DNA from: JADZFO01 sp964512635
GTDB lineage: Bacteria; 4484-113; JAFGCY01
Assembly: GCA_964512635.1 (NCBI GenBank)
Contig: CAZEJB010000011.1
Coordinates: 42,671 to 106,670, forward strand
Length of the DNA stretch: 64,000 nucleotides
Direction of reading: 5' to 3'
The notes under the pieces are model-generated. The model had not been told where the DNA came from. It did no database searches and saw only the letters and a program-made list of their open reading frames with translations. Within the stretch, counting starts at the first letter, position 1, and the number at the start of each line of letters is the position of its first letter. Positions 24,425-32,796 of this stretch are shown here, piece by piece. The position numbers and the translations under genes are program-made.

Positions 24425-24538
24425 TGCAGGGGCGGGGCAGAGTCCCCGCACGACCGTTCGTTTTTTGTCGGGGCACGATAGGATTCGCGCCCCTCTTCGC
24501 CCGGTACTCCAGGGCGGGGACTCTGCCCCGCCCCTACA
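24425..24538. repeat. 25-bp inverted repeat pair (GC-rich extragenic element)
   Basis: The 25 bases at 24425-24449 are repeated inverted at 24514-24538 with a single mismatch; the core contains GGGGCGGGGCAGAGTCC. They flank a 64-nt loop and lie wholly between two plus-strand genes. The right arm ends just before the GGAG of the cupin gene. Confidence 0.7.
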
Positions 24539-24547
24539 GGAGATTCA

Positions 24548-24919
24548 ATGATGATGCAGAAGATCAACCTCGCCGACAAGCTCGCCCTCTTCAACGAACA
24601 CTGGAGCCCCAGAGTCATTGCCGAGCTGAACGGCCAGTTCGTCAAGCTTGGCCGCTTTCAAGGTGACTTCGTCTGGCACAGCCACGAGCATGAGGACGAG
24701 CTCTTTCTCGTCGTCCAGGGCCGCTTCTGTATGCAGCTGCGCGACGGCGAGATCTGGCTGGAGACGGGCGAGATGATCGTCATCCCGCGCGGGGTGGAGC
24801 ACTGCCCGCGGGCCGACGAAGAGTGCTGCGTGCTGCTCTTCGAGCCGGCGAGCACGGTCAACACCGGCGCGGCGGATAGCGCAATGCGGATCGAGCCGGT
24901 CAAGCTGGGCCGAGTTTAG
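24548..24919 (+). CDS. Cupin-domain protein
   Basis: A 123-residue single cupin. Metal-binding motif 1 is HSHEHEDELFLVVQGR (residues about 45-60), providing His/His/Glu ligands, and motif 2 is PRGVEHCPRA with the final His. Similar stand-alone cupins resemble mannose-6-phosphate isomerase C-terminal domains; the substrate is unknown. GGAG lies 7 nt before ATG 24548. Confidence 0.85.
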   Translation: MMMQKINLADKLALFNEHWSPRVIAELNGQFVKLGRFQGDFVWHSHEHEDELFLVVQGRFCMQLRDGEIWLETGEMIVIPRGVEHCPRADEECCVLLFEPASTVNTGAADSAMRIEPVKLGRV

Positions 24920-24940
24920 ACAAACCATTAAGACTTTGAA

Positions 24941-25091
24941 CCCCAGAGAAACAGCCAAGCAACAGCCAAGTTTGTTCGATCAGAGATTTCGTGGCGCTGC
25001 CATCAGGCCGTTCTATCCCGGAACTAGAAATGATAGGTTTGCCCTGCACCTGTATTGCTTACTTGGCTGTTGCTTGGCTGTTTCTCTGTGG
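24941..25091. mobile_element. 151-bp element with 31-bp terminal inverted repeats (MITE-like)
   Basis: Bases 24941-24971 and 25061-25091 are inverted copies with one mismatch. Each arm contains ACAGCCAAG twice. The 89-nt interior has no ORF. It lies between the convergent cupin and holA genes. No clear target-site duplication is visible, so a stable extragenic palindrome or bidirectional terminator is an alternative. Confidence 0.5.
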
Positions 25092-25133
25092 TTAACAATC
25101 CTTCTCAACACACCTGCTCAGGCAGTTCATTCT

Positions 25134-26111
25134 TTACGCACTTAGGTCAGCCACATAGACCTGCAACGCAGAAAGCTCGGCGTCCTTGCTGCTCGCCGCC
25201 GGGATCATCCCGCTTTTCAGGTCGTGCTCAAGCTGGGCCAGCGCGCGGATTGCGCGCCCCAGCTTTGCGCTGGGCCAGTGACGGCTGAAGGGGCGCAGCT
25301 GGTTACCCAGCCAGGGCGGCTGCAGCTGGCCGCCGCGAGCCAGAGTATGCAGGCCCAGCAGCTTGCGCTTGAGTTCAAAGACCAGCCGGAAGGTCTCGGG
25401 CTCCAGGCTGAACCACTCCGCCAGCAGGCGCTGGCTGTCTGCTGAGCGCAGCAGGATCGCATCCACCAGGGCATAAAAGTGCGCCGCCGGCGTCGCGCTG
25501 ACGTTGGCGCTGAATACCTCTTCCGGCACCGCCCAGCCCTTGCCGGCAGACGCCCCGCCAAGATCAAACTCATCCGGGCGGCTCAGCCCCAGCTTGCGCA
25601 GTTCGGTGTCCACCAGCGCAGGCTTCTCCGCCGCCAGCTGCCACAGGCGCTGCACCTGTGCCGGCGTCAGCGCCAGGCCATAGCGCTTCAGTGCGCGTTC
25701 GGCCAGCCAGCGCTGCCCGGCGCGCTCTTCGCTCAAACCCCGCAGGTCCTCCAGCTTCGCGCCATCGGCGAAGCGCCTGAAGTCCTCGCTCTTCAGCGCC
25801 TTGTCCTCGTCGCCCTTGCTCTTGTCCTCAAAAACCTGCGTGCAGATCAGGGTCAGCTCCGCCGGCAGGCGCGCCAGGGTCGCATTCACTTTCTCCGCCG
25901 TTGCCTTGACCAGCTTGATCTCAAGGAAGTCGCTGTAGATAAACACTTTGCGCGGCTCAAACATATCGACGCTGCTCAGCTGGGCGAAGACGTCCTCCGC
26001 GGACAGCTCAGCGCCGAAGTAATGCTCGCTGAGCACACCGGCCGGCACCAGCGCCGCCGCCGCTTCGGCAGCTATCAGCGGGTCGCGGGCGATGATCACA
26101 CTTCGCGACAT
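25134..26111 (-). CDS. holA: DNA polymerase III, delta subunit
   Basis: A 325-residue HolA: AAA+-like fold that opens the beta clamp within the clamp-loader complex. Recognisable features are the N-terminal beta-clamp-contacting region (LSSVDMFEPRKVFIYSDF), a degenerate nucleotide-binding domain without Walker A as expected for delta, and a C-terminal helical collar (FRLVFELKRKLLGLHTLARG). Length is normal. A TAGACT hexamer lies 3 nt before ATG 26111. The crotonase gene follows 68 bp upstream on the same strand. Confidence 0.88.
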   Translation of the reverse strand: MSRSVIIARDPLIAAEAAAALVPAGVLSEHYFGAELSAEDVFAQLSSVDMFEPRKVFIYSDFLEIKLVKATAEKVNATLARLPAELTLICTQVFEDKSKGDEDKALKSEDFRRFADGAKLEDLRGLSEERAGQRWLAERALKRYGLALTPAQVQRLWQLAAEKPALVDTELRKLGLSRPDEFDLGGASAGKGWAVPEEVFSANVSATPAAHFYALVDAILLRSADSQRLLAEWFSLEPETFRLVFELKRKLLGLHTLARGGQLQPPWLGNQLRPFSRHWPSAKLGRAIRALAQLEHDLKSGMIPAASSKDAELSALQVYVADLSA

Positions 26112-26179
26112 TGCAGTCTATTTCCGCGGGCGCGCTCTACCCGCTCCTTCACTAGCCATTAGCCATTTGCCATTTGCCA

Positions 26180-26977
26180 TTATTCGGGCCACTGCGGCTT
26201 GCGCTTCCCGTAGTAGGCGTTCAGACCTTCTTCGCGGTCGGGGCTGGCCCAGGCCTGTCCAAAGAGCTCGCTCTCGTGATCGAGCCCCGCCGCCAGCGGC
26301 TGGTCTTCGCCGCCATAGACTGCGCGCTTGGCCATACCCATGATGCGGCTGCTCTTGTCGCCATAGCGCGAGAGCATTTTCTGCGCGGCCGGCAGCAGTT
26401 CGGCGTGCGTCTCTACAACTTCTTCCACCAGGCCGTACTCCAGGGCGGTGGCCGCGTTGACGAGCTCGCCGGAGAGGATCATGCGCAGCGCGCGGCTGCG
26501 GCCGATCAGGCGGGGCAGGCGCTGGGTGCCGCCCCAGCCGGGGATCAGGCCTAGGTTGATCTCCGGCAAGCCCATCCGGGCATTCCTCGCCGCAATGCGA
26601 AAATCGCAGCACAGCGCCAGCTCGAGCCCGCCGCCCAGCGTGAAGCCGCTCAGGCAGGCAATCGAGGGGCAGGGCAGGCGGGTCAGCAGGCCAAACACGT
26701 CGCGGCCTTCGCGGCTGAACTGTACGGCAGTGCCGGGGGTCAGGGCCGGAAACTCGGCTTCAATGTCCGCGCCGGTGGAAAAGACCTTTTCACGTGAGGA
26801 CAACAGGATCAGCCCCTTGAGGCTGGCCGAGGCCAGCTCGGGCTCCAGCGTATGGCGCAGCGCAGCCACCAGACCGGCGTTGATCTGGTTACGGTCATTA
26901 TCGCCGCGCTGGATGGTCAGCGTCAGCACGCGTCCATCGGCGCAGCGATCAATCCTGAGGTAGTCCGCGACGTCCAA
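26180..26977 (-). CDS. Enoyl-CoA hydratase/isomerase family protein (crotonase)
   Basis: A 265-residue crotonase. The CoA/oxyanion signature is present (FSTGADIEAEF, then LSGFTLGGGLELALCCDFRI). Both Glu residues corresponding to the catalytic pair of enoyl-CoA hydratase are kept (GGGLE and LPEINLGLIPG), supporting hydration of 2-enoyl-CoA in beta-oxidation or a related pathway. The start is TTG 26977, preceded by AGGAGG. A hairpin overlaps that SD. Confidence 0.85.
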   Translation of the reverse strand: MDVADYLRIDRCADGRVLTLTIQRGDNDRNQINAGLVAALRHTLEPELASASLKGLILLSSREKVFSTGADIEAEFPALTPGTAVQFSREGRDVFGLLTRLPCPSIACLSGFTLGGGLELALCCDFRIAARNARMGLPEINLGLIPGWGGTQRLPRLIGRSRALRMILSGELVNAATALEYGLVEEVVETHAELLPAAQKMLSRYGDKSSRIMGMAKRAVYGGEDQPLAAGLDHESELFGQAWASPDREEGLNAYYGKRKPQWPE

Positions 26978-26978
26978 A

Positions 26979-26999
26979 AGCCCTCCTCCCGGGAGGGCT
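26979..26999 (-). promoter_or_regulatory. Hairpin covering the SD of the crotonase gene
   Basis: AGCCCTCC (26979-26986) and GGAGGGCT (26992-26999) form an 8-bp stem with a 5-nt loop. On the minus-strand mRNA the 3' arm contains GGAGG and ends 1 nt before the TTG start, so folding would hide the ribosome-binding site. Confidence 0.5.
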
Positions 27000-27024
27000 C
27001 TATTTTACATGGCTGGCTATTGAC

Positions 27025-28500
27025 GTGAGCCTGATACTCCTTGACGGCGCTGCCGCTGTCTTAGGCGCACCACTTGAATGGATTGCTTCTTATGTAACCA
27101 TAGTGGGTGTGCAGACAATGCCCGGGGGAATTGATCTCGCAGAACTCGAACGCCGAGCGTCAGTGGCCGCACGTTCACGTTATTGGCTGATTCTGTTGGG
27201 AGCGGTGTTTCTGTCGGTAATTGCCCTGCTGTCCTGGATGGGGGAAATGGGAGCTAATCTACTCCTGCAACCACCGGACTGGATCGCCTTGTTGAGCACG
27301 CATTCCCTCCTTCCTTTCTTGTACGGTCTTCTGGTGCCTTTGTCTCTACCTCTGCTGTATTCCTACTCGCTGCGGCGTGACATCAGTGCCGCCCCGGTTC
27401 TGCTGATACTCCCTTTTCTGGACATCGGCTCGGCCATATGGCTCTATTGGGGCACTTACGGCTCTATCAACATGCTTGGCGCTGTGCTGTTCCACCTGGT
27501 GGCCTCGGGCACACTGGCACTGGCGTTCTGGTCAGCGGTGCGTGAAAGCCGGGAGGAGCGCAGATGGCTTGCCTGGATAGCCCAGGGCGCAAACGCCAGC
27601 GAGAGGCCTAAGTTCGAGCCTTCAATATTAAGCGGGCTCATCTCGCCAGCGCCTCAACCGCCGCTTACTTACCAATCTCGCATAGACAATCCAGCGCGCA
27701 GTCTGCCCAAACTTGCAGTCCGTCTACGAAGCAGGGCAGTTAATGCAAGCTTGACATGGTGCGCTTGGCTGACCGCATTCTGCACGGTGGCCTTGCTGGT
27801 CCAGGTTTATTTCATGTCTTTGACGACCATGCGTGTACCGGAGCCCTCGTCGAGCAGCCCCCCGTTTGACTCGATCTGGCTCACGGACATGAGCCTGCGG
27901 TACTTTTGCTTCCTGCCATGCCTTGCCGCCGCTGGATTCTGGCTGGCTCTGTTGGCCCGCCCGCGAAAGGAGTGGTTACAAAGTCTTGCCGCGCTGCTCA
28001 CACGCCTTTGCCGCTGGCCGCTGGACGCGGAGTTTATAGCGCTGAAACAGTCCTCTCTCGACGAGGAATACGAAGACATGTGTGTTGAGGCCAAAGAGCG
28101 CCTGGAAGCGACTGGCGAGGAGACCAAACCATATCCACGGGTGGACGCAGTCCGCGACTGGCTAGAGTATCTGCCTGCGGCCCTGCCCGCCAGACTGGAA
28201 GTGCTCCTGCGCGATGAGCAGATGATTAACCTGCTGCTTGGTGTGTACGAGCCCGGCGCACGGCCCAGCGGATGCCTAATCTGGGCCTCGGCGGCACTGC
28301 TGAGTTTTGCGATGATGTTCCTGCCCCTCGGTCAGCAGGGTTTCTGGTTGGCCGGGACAATCTGGGGTGTAGTCATCTCGATAGGGCTGCTCGTCTGTCT
28401 GGCTCTCGCGCCTGAAGTACTGCAGTCCACCCGGCTGCGGCTCGAGTTAGCACAACTGCTCGAAGCTGACGGCCCCTGGACACACTCCGACACGCCGTGA
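27025..28500 (+). CDS. Polytopic membrane protein, about eight TM segments
   Basis: 491 residues from GTG 27025, or about 460 from ATG 27118 (MPGGIDLAELERR), which may be the better start since the preceding residues look unlike a normal N-terminus; neither has a clear SD. Hydrophobic segments include WLILLGAVFLSVIALLSWMG, LPFLYGLLVPLSLPLLYSY, VLLILPFLDIGSAIWLYW and a C-terminal pair after residue 420. A cytosolic acidic region (SLDEEYEDMCVEAKERLEA) follows TM6. No family recognised; only loosely like the duplicated membrane proteins at 11501 and 50356. Confidence 0.65.
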   Translation: MSLILLDGAAAVLGAPLEWIASYVTIVGVQTMPGGIDLAELERRASVAARSRYWLILLGAVFLSVIALLSWMGEMGANLLLQPPDWIALLSTHSLLPFLYGLLVPLSLPLLYSYSLRRDISAAPVLLILPFLDIGSAIWLYWGTYGSINMLGAVLFHLVASGTLALAFWSAVRESREERRWLAWIAQGANASERPKFEPSILSGLISPAPQPPLTYQSRIDNPARSLPKLAVRLRSRAVNASLTWCAWLTAFCTVALLVQVYFMSLTTMRVPEPSSSSPPFDSIWLTDMSLRYFCFLPCLAAAGFWLALLARPRKEWLQSLAALLTRLCRWPLDAEFIALKQSSLDEEYEDMCVEAKERLEATGEETKPYPRVDAVRDWLEYLPAALPARLEVLLRDEQMINLLLGVYEPGARPSGCLIWASAALLSFAMMFLPLGQQGFWLAGTIWGVVISIGLLVCLALAPEVLQSTRLRLELAQLLEADGPWTHSDTP

Positions 28501-28512
28501 AACGCCCGCCGC

Positions 28513-28518
28513 TATAAT
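28513..28518 (+). promoter_or_regulatory. -10 box TATAAT, leaderless arrangement before parA
   Basis: A perfect TATAAT is followed by exactly 6 nt and then GTG 28525, with no SD. Confidence 0.6.
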
Positions 28519-28524
28519 CCACCT

Positions 28525-29382
28525 GTGGGGCAGTTCTCGGGGCGGATTATCGCGGTGGCGAACCAGAAGGGCGGCGTGGGCAAGACCACGACAGCGCTCA
28601 ACCTTGCCAGCGCGCTGGCCGGGCTGGGCCAGCCAACCCTGCTGATAGATCTCGATCCCCAGGCCAATGCCAGCGCCGGACTCAGCCTGGAGCCGGCCGC
28701 CGGTCGCAGCATTTACAACGTCCTGGTCGATGGCGCCAGCCTGGAATCCTGCCTGCTGGAAAGCGCTGTCCCGGGCCTCAGCCTCGCCCCCAGCCACATT
28801 GACCTTTCCGCCGCCGAACTGGAGCTGGCGGTGCTTGAGCAGCGCGAGTTTATCCTGCGCAAGGTCCTGCACAGCGGGCTGGAGCGGCTGCAGCAGGCCG
28901 GACGGGGCTTTGCCTATGTCCTGATGGACTGCCCGCCGAGCCTGAGCCTGCTGACCCTTAACGCCTTGTGCGCCGCCAGCGAAGTGCTGATCCCCGTGCA
29001 GTGCGAGTACTACTCCCTGACCGGTCTGGCCAAGCTGCTGGACACCGTTTCAAGGGTGCAAAGCGGGCTCAACCCGGGCCTGAAGGTGGCGGGCGCCGTG
29101 CTGACGATGTTCGACGCCCGGACCAATCTGGCCAAGGACGTCGTCAAGGAAGTGCGCACAAGCTTTCCGGGCCGGGTGTTTGAAACGATCATCCCGCGCT
29201 CGGTCCGCCTGGCCGAGGCCCCGTCCTTTGGCCAGCCGATCAGCGTTTATGACCCCGACGGTCCCGCGGCCCGCGCCTTCGAAGCCCTGGCCAGCGAGCT
29301 GAGCGGGCTGCCGATCCCGCCGCGCACGCCTGCCTTTGACGGCAAGGTGCGCGTTAACCTGACCGTGGGGGCCGACAAGTGA
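28525..29382 (+). CDS. parA: Chromosome-partitioning ATPase ParA/Soj
   Basis: A 285-residue MinD/ParA ATPase. The deviant Walker A is KGGVGKTT (residues about 15-22), with DLDPQANAS (A') and YVLMDCPPSLS (Walker B). It binds DNA nonspecifically as an ATP dimer and is driven off by ParB, segregating the origin region. There is no N-terminal HTH, so it is the chromosomal (Soj) type. The leaderless GTG start follows TATAAT. Its end overlaps parB by 4 bp (GTGA), giving coupled translation. Confidence 0.93.
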   Translation: MGQFSGRIIAVANQKGGVGKTTTALNLASALAGLGQPTLLIDLDPQANASAGLSLEPAAGRSIYNVLVDGASLESCLLESAVPGLSLAPSHIDLSAAELELAVLEQREFILRKVLHSGLERLQQAGRGFAYVLMDCPPSLSLLTLNALCAASEVLIPVQCEYYSLTGLAKLLDTVSRVQSGLNPGLKVAGAVLTMFDARTNLAKDVVKEVRTSFPGRVFETIIPRSVRLAEAPSFGQPISVYDPDGPAARAFEALASELSGLPIPPRTPAFDGKVRVNLTVGADK

Positions 29383-30290
29383 CCAAGACCAGACCCGGCC
29401 TGGGCCGGGGCCTCGCCGAGCTGCTGCCCGCCGCCGCACCGCCACGCGCGGGCGAAAGCGTGCAGGAGCTGCCCATTGACTTGATTGACCCGAACCCCTT
29501 TCAGCCGCGCCATGACTTTGACCCTGCAGAGCTGGCCGAGCTGGCCGGCAGTATCAAAAGCCAGGGACTGCTGCAGCCGGTAACTGTGCGGCCTTCTCCC
29601 GCCAGCCCCGGCCGCTATCAGCTGATCGCCGGCGAGCGCCGCCTCAGGGCCTGCCGCGATCTGGGTCTCAGCACTATCAAGGCGATCGTCCGCGAGGTTG
29701 AAGACCGCCAGATGATGGAGCTCTCGCTGGTCGAGAACTTGCTGAGGACGGATCTAAACGAGATCGAAGTGGCCGAGGCGCTGCTGAACCTGATGAACCA
29801 GTACGCCTACACCACCACCCGCCTGGCGGAAGTGCTGGGCAAGAGCCGCCCGGCGGTGAGCAACACTTTGCGCCTGCTGGAGCTGCCCCGCGGGGTGCAG
29901 GAGCTGATCCGCCGCGGAACCCTCACGGCAGGTCACGGGCGGGCCGTGCTGAGCTTCCCGGCCGAGCAGCGTGACAGTGTGGCCCTGGACGCCGCCCAGC
30001 AGGGCCTCAGCGTGCGCGAGCTGGAGCGCCGCAGCGCTCAGGCGGCGCAGCGAGATGTGCAGCTGCGGCCACGGCGCAGTAAAAGCGAAAAAGCCGCCGC
30101 TCCTGACGGAGCGGCCAGCGACTCGCAGCGGCGCCTGCGTCAGGTTGAGCAGCAGCTTACCGAGCATCTGGCAACCCGTGTCAGCGTGGCCCAGCAGGGC
30201 GAAGGCGGAATGATCAGCATCAGCTGGTACAGCGCCGAGGATCTTGAACGCCTGCTGGAGCTGCTGCTTAAGGGTGCCAGCCCTTTCTAG
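29379..30290 (+). CDS. parB: Chromosome-partitioning protein ParB/Spo0J
   Basis: 303 residues. The N-terminal CTPase/ParB domain has QPRHDFD, GERRLRACRDLG (phosphate-binding box) and ENLLRTDLNEIE. A central HTH (TTRLAEVLGKSRPAVSNTLR) binds parS, and the C-terminal part is a dimerisation helix. The GTG start overlaps the parA stop. No perfect parS (TGTTTCACGTGAAACA) is in the window. Confidence 0.93.
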   Translation: MTKTRPGLGRGLAELLPAAAPPRAGESVQELPIDLIDPNPFQPRHDFDPAELAELAGSIKSQGLLQPVTVRPSPASPGRYQLIAGERRLRACRDLGLSTIKAIVREVEDRQMMELSLVENLLRTDLNEIEVAEALLNLMNQYAYTTTRLAEVLGKSRPAVSNTLRLLELPRGVQELIRRGTLTAGHGRAVLSFPAEQRDSVALDAAQQGLSVRELERRSAQAAQRDVQLRPRRSKSEKAAAPDGAASDSQRRLRQVEQQLTEHLATRVSVAQQGEGGMISISWYSAEDLERLLELLLKGASPF

Positions 30291-30305
30291 CCTGATTTGG
30301 CTAGG

Positions 30306-30437
30306 CTAATCCGCTTCGTCGGCATGACCATTGGCAGGGTTGAACAGCTCCTCCCAGACCCCGCAGGAACTCAGGCCGGCGGAGGCCAGCAGCGCAATAA
30401 TCACTAAGGACGTCACGACAAACCTACGCTTGAACAT
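30306..30437 (-). CDS. 43-residue lipoprotein
   Basis: A short ORF from ATG 30437 encoding a basic n-region (MFKRRF), hydrophobic core (VIIALLASAG) and lipobox LSSC (Cys25), with a mature peptide of only 19 residues ending in acidic EAD. A GGGGG tract lies 12 nt upstream. The textbook lipobox in an otherwise empty 300-bp gap is the evidence that it is a gene. Its mature part is too short for a domain; it may be an entericidin-like peptide or a signal-peptide remnant. Confidence 0.55.
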   Translation of the reverse strand: MFKRRFVVTSLVIIALLASAGLSSCGVWEELFNPANGHADEAD

Positions 30438-30596
30438 TCCACATCCCCCAATACTCTGCCCAAAATACTTATACCCTTCAACCTTTGCCCTCCAGCACTG
30501 GATTGTTCAAGCTCGAACGTGTTAACATTCCCGCCTCCGGGTATAACAAAGGTTCACTGGCCGTCCAAGGCGGTCAGCGTCCGCGGATGGAATGGA

Positions 30597-31049
30597 TTGG
30601 GAAAAGCATCAGACAGACGGCTGGAACAGGTCAAGAGCCTGCTGATCCGCACGCTTAGCGAGCTGATCCGCGAGGAGCTGAAGGACCCGCGCATCGGCAT
30701 CTTCAGCCTGACTGAGATCCACCTGTCGCGCGACCTTTCCCACGCCGACATTCTGATTGCCGTGGTCGGCGGACGCCAGGCCACGGATGACTGCGTCGGA
30801 GTGCTGAACCGCGCCTCGCCGCTGCTGTGGAACCGTCTGCGCGAGGCGACCGACCTGCGCTCGGTGCCGCGGCTGCGTTTTGTGGCCGACCACCGCGGCG
30901 AGTATGCCGACCGCATTTTTACCCTGCTGGAAGACCTGCAGCCGGCGGACGGCGCTGCCGATGAAGATGTGATGGTGGATACCGAAGAAACGGAAGTTCC
31001 GGCCGACGCCGCCGGAAAGATTGAAGAAGAAAGCGAGGTGCGACCGTGA
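30597..31049 (+). CDS. rbfA: Ribosome-binding factor A
   Basis: 150 residues. RbfA is a small KH-fold protein that binds 30S subunits and helps 16S rRNA 5'-end maturation, especially in the cold. The family pattern is clear: RRLEQVKSLLIRTLSELI, then LKDPRIGIFSLTEIHLSRDL and SVPRLRFVADHRGEYADRI. An acidic tail extends the C-terminus. TTG 30597 is chosen because it directly precedes the conserved first helix and follows GGATGGAATGGA; an upstream TATAAC at 30542 may be the -10. It overlaps nrnA by 4 bp, the widespread rbfA-nrnA order. Confidence 0.88.
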   Translation: MGKASDRRLEQVKSLLIRTLSELIREELKDPRIGIFSLTEIHLSRDLSHADILIAVVGGRQATDDCVGVLNRASPLLWNRLREATDLRSVPRLRFVADHRGEYADRIFTLLEDLQPADGAADEDVMVDTEETEVPADAAGKIEEESEVRP

Positions 31050-32149
31050 ACGCATTGCGCTTCCAGGCCGGTCCTGACGCCGTGGTGCCCTCCCGCGAGC
31101 AGATTCGCCGCGTCGTGGGAGAGATCGCCAAGGTGGCCTTTAACTCAAAGACCTTCTGGATCTTCTGCCACGAAAACCCCGACGGTGACACCATCGGCTG
31201 CAGCCTCGCGACCTATGCCGCGCTGGTTCAGCAGGGCAAACAGGTGCGCGTCTTCAGCCCGCACCCGATCCCGCGGATGTACCGCTTCCTGCCCTTTGCC
31301 GACAAGATCGAGCACACTACCGAGCTGCCCCCGGGCCTGCCGGATGTGGTGATGTTCACCGATAACGCTTCCTTTGAGCGGGTCGGCGAGCGCCTGATGC
31401 GCCAGCTTACCGAGCGCGGCATCGGCCCGCACGCGACCCAGCGCAACCCGCACAGCGTGCTGATCAATATCGACCACCACATGAGCAACCGCGGCTATGG
31501 GGATATCAACCTGATCGACCCCTCGGCCAGCGCCTGCGGCGAAGTTTTCTACGCCGCCTTCAAGCAGCTGCACCTGTCCATCACCCGCGAGGTGGCGATC
31601 AATATCTATGCCACCATCATTACGGACACCGGCCGTTTCAGCTATGGCAACACGAACTACGGCACCTTCCAGATCGCCAGCGAACTGATCCGCCTCGGCG
31701 TGGACCCCTTTGATGTGGTCAACCGGGTATACAACACCCGCACGGTGGACCAGATCAAGCTGCTGGGCCTGATCATGGATACGATCACACCGGTGCCGGA
31801 CCTTGGCTATTTCTACTGCTGCGCGACCCAGGAAATGCTGGAAGAGACCCAGACCGAGCTGACGGATACCGAGGGCGCGGTCGACATCATGAAGACTGTC
31901 GGCGAGTATGACGTCTGCTTCTTCCTCAAGGAGGAGCAGGACGGGCGGGTCAAAGTCTCTGTACGCAGCAACGGACATACGGATGTGAACCGCTTTGCCC
32001 AGCGCTTTGGCGGCGGTGGCCACCCGGCGGCCAGCGGTTTTCGCATGGCCTGTACGATCGCGGAGGCGCCGGCGATCCTGCGTACCGAAATGACGGCGGC
32101 GCTGGCCGAGATTGGTGTCAGCCGTATTCCCGGCGGCAGCTTCCAGTAG
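31046..32149 (+). CDS. nrnA: DHH-family phosphoesterase, NrnA-like oligoribonuclease / pAp phosphatase
   Basis: A 367-residue DHH/DHHA1 protein. Mn-binding motifs are HENPDGDTIG, FTDNAS, INIDHHMSN (the DHH motif) and a later IITDTGRFSY. The C-terminal DHHA1 domain ends in FGGGGHPAASGF, which grips the substrate. NrnA degrades 2-5 nt RNAs and can dephosphorylate pAp. It is slightly longer than B. subtilis NrnA because of an N-terminal extension and an insertion. The GTG start overlaps the rbfA stop, so they are co-translated. Confidence 0.9.
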   Translation: MNALRFQAGPDAVVPSREQIRRVVGEIAKVAFNSKTFWIFCHENPDGDTIGCSLATYAALVQQGKQVRVFSPHPIPRMYRFLPFADKIEHTTELPPGLPDVVMFTDNASFERVGERLMRQLTERGIGPHATQRNPHSVLINIDHHMSNRGYGDINLIDPSASACGEVFYAAFKQLHLSITREVAINIYATIITDTGRFSYGNTNYGTFQIASELIRLGVDPFDVVNRVYNTRTVDQIKLLGLIMDTITPVPDLGYFYCCATQEMLEETQTELTDTEGAVDIMKTVGEYDVCFFLKEEQDGRVKVSVRSNGHTDVNRFAQRFGGGGHPAASGFRMACTIAEAPAILRTEMTAALAEIGVSRIPGGSFQ

Positions 32150-32230
32150 TCTCATCCTTTCAAACTCCGGCAGAAGCGCGCCTGCGCCGATATACTTTTG
32201 CGCAGGCCCAAATCGCATGGAGGTGGAAGG

Positions 32231-32779
32231 ATGAAGATCCTCTCCCGTAACACGTCCCTCGCGGCTCTCAGCGCCGCGCTGCTATGCCTGGGCCTTTCGC
32301 TCAGCGCCTCCTGCTCCGCGGGCCTTGCCGCAGACCCGCTGGCGGACAGCCCGATCCGCGAGGACCGGCTGGCCTCGCAGAGCGTCGTGCTGACCATCCT
32401 GCCGGATACCTACGTCGCTGGCGGTAAAGCCGAGGCCATCGAGGTCAGCGAGCGTCAGGGCCAGGGCGAGCTGCTGGTGGACATCTCCGTCCGCGGAGCC
32501 GAGAAACTCAAGGCGCTCTACTTCCATCTCGAGTACGACAAAGCGCGCTATGGCGCCGGCCGTCTGGACAGCCGCTTCCTCCTGGCTCCAAAAAACGACT
32601 GCCTCGCGCTGTATCTGGCCAGCCCGGAACAGGGCCTGGTGGAATACGGCGAGCTGGTCATGCTGCCGCAGGAAATGGCCGCCGATGGCTCAGAGAAAGG
32701 CTTCAGCGGCGACGGCCTGCTGTGCACCCTGCACCTTAAGGAAGTCGCGGCAAAGGGTCAGGCACTGCCTCGGTTCTGA
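32231..32779 (+). CDS. Cohesin-like-only lipoprotein (minimal paralogue of the large dockerin lipoproteins)
   Basis: 182 residues: lipobox SASC (Cys28), then a single cohesin-like beta-sandwich (SVVLTILPDTYVAGGKAEAI, VDISVRGAEKLKALYFHLEY, LAPKNDCLALYLASPEQG, GFSGDGLLCTLHLKE). It is nearly identical in pattern to the N-terminal module of the genes at 38872, 42213 and 45227, but stops where those continue into dockerin loops. It may be a stand-alone partner module or a truncated duplicate; the neat end after the last strand favours a functional protein. GGAGGTGGAAGG precedes ATG 32231. Confidence 0.75.
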   Translation: MKILSRNTSLAALSAALLCLGLSLSASCSAGLAADPLADSPIREDRLASQSVVLTILPDTYVAGGKAEAIEVSERQGQGELLVDISVRGAEKLKALYFHLEYDKARYGAGRLDSRFLLAPKNDCLALYLASPEQGLVEYGELVMLPQEMAADGSEKGFSGDGLLCTLHLKEVAAKGQALPRF

Positions 32780-32796
32780 CCGGCACGCCTGCTGTT

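Noticed and set aside
26787..26800. Possible parS site near parAB (TTTTCACGTGAGGA)
   Set aside because: Only 10 of 16 positions match TGTTTCACGTGAAACA and it lies inside a crotonase codon run (Ser-Arg-Glu-Lys). The 8-bp core is expected about once by chance in a window of this size.
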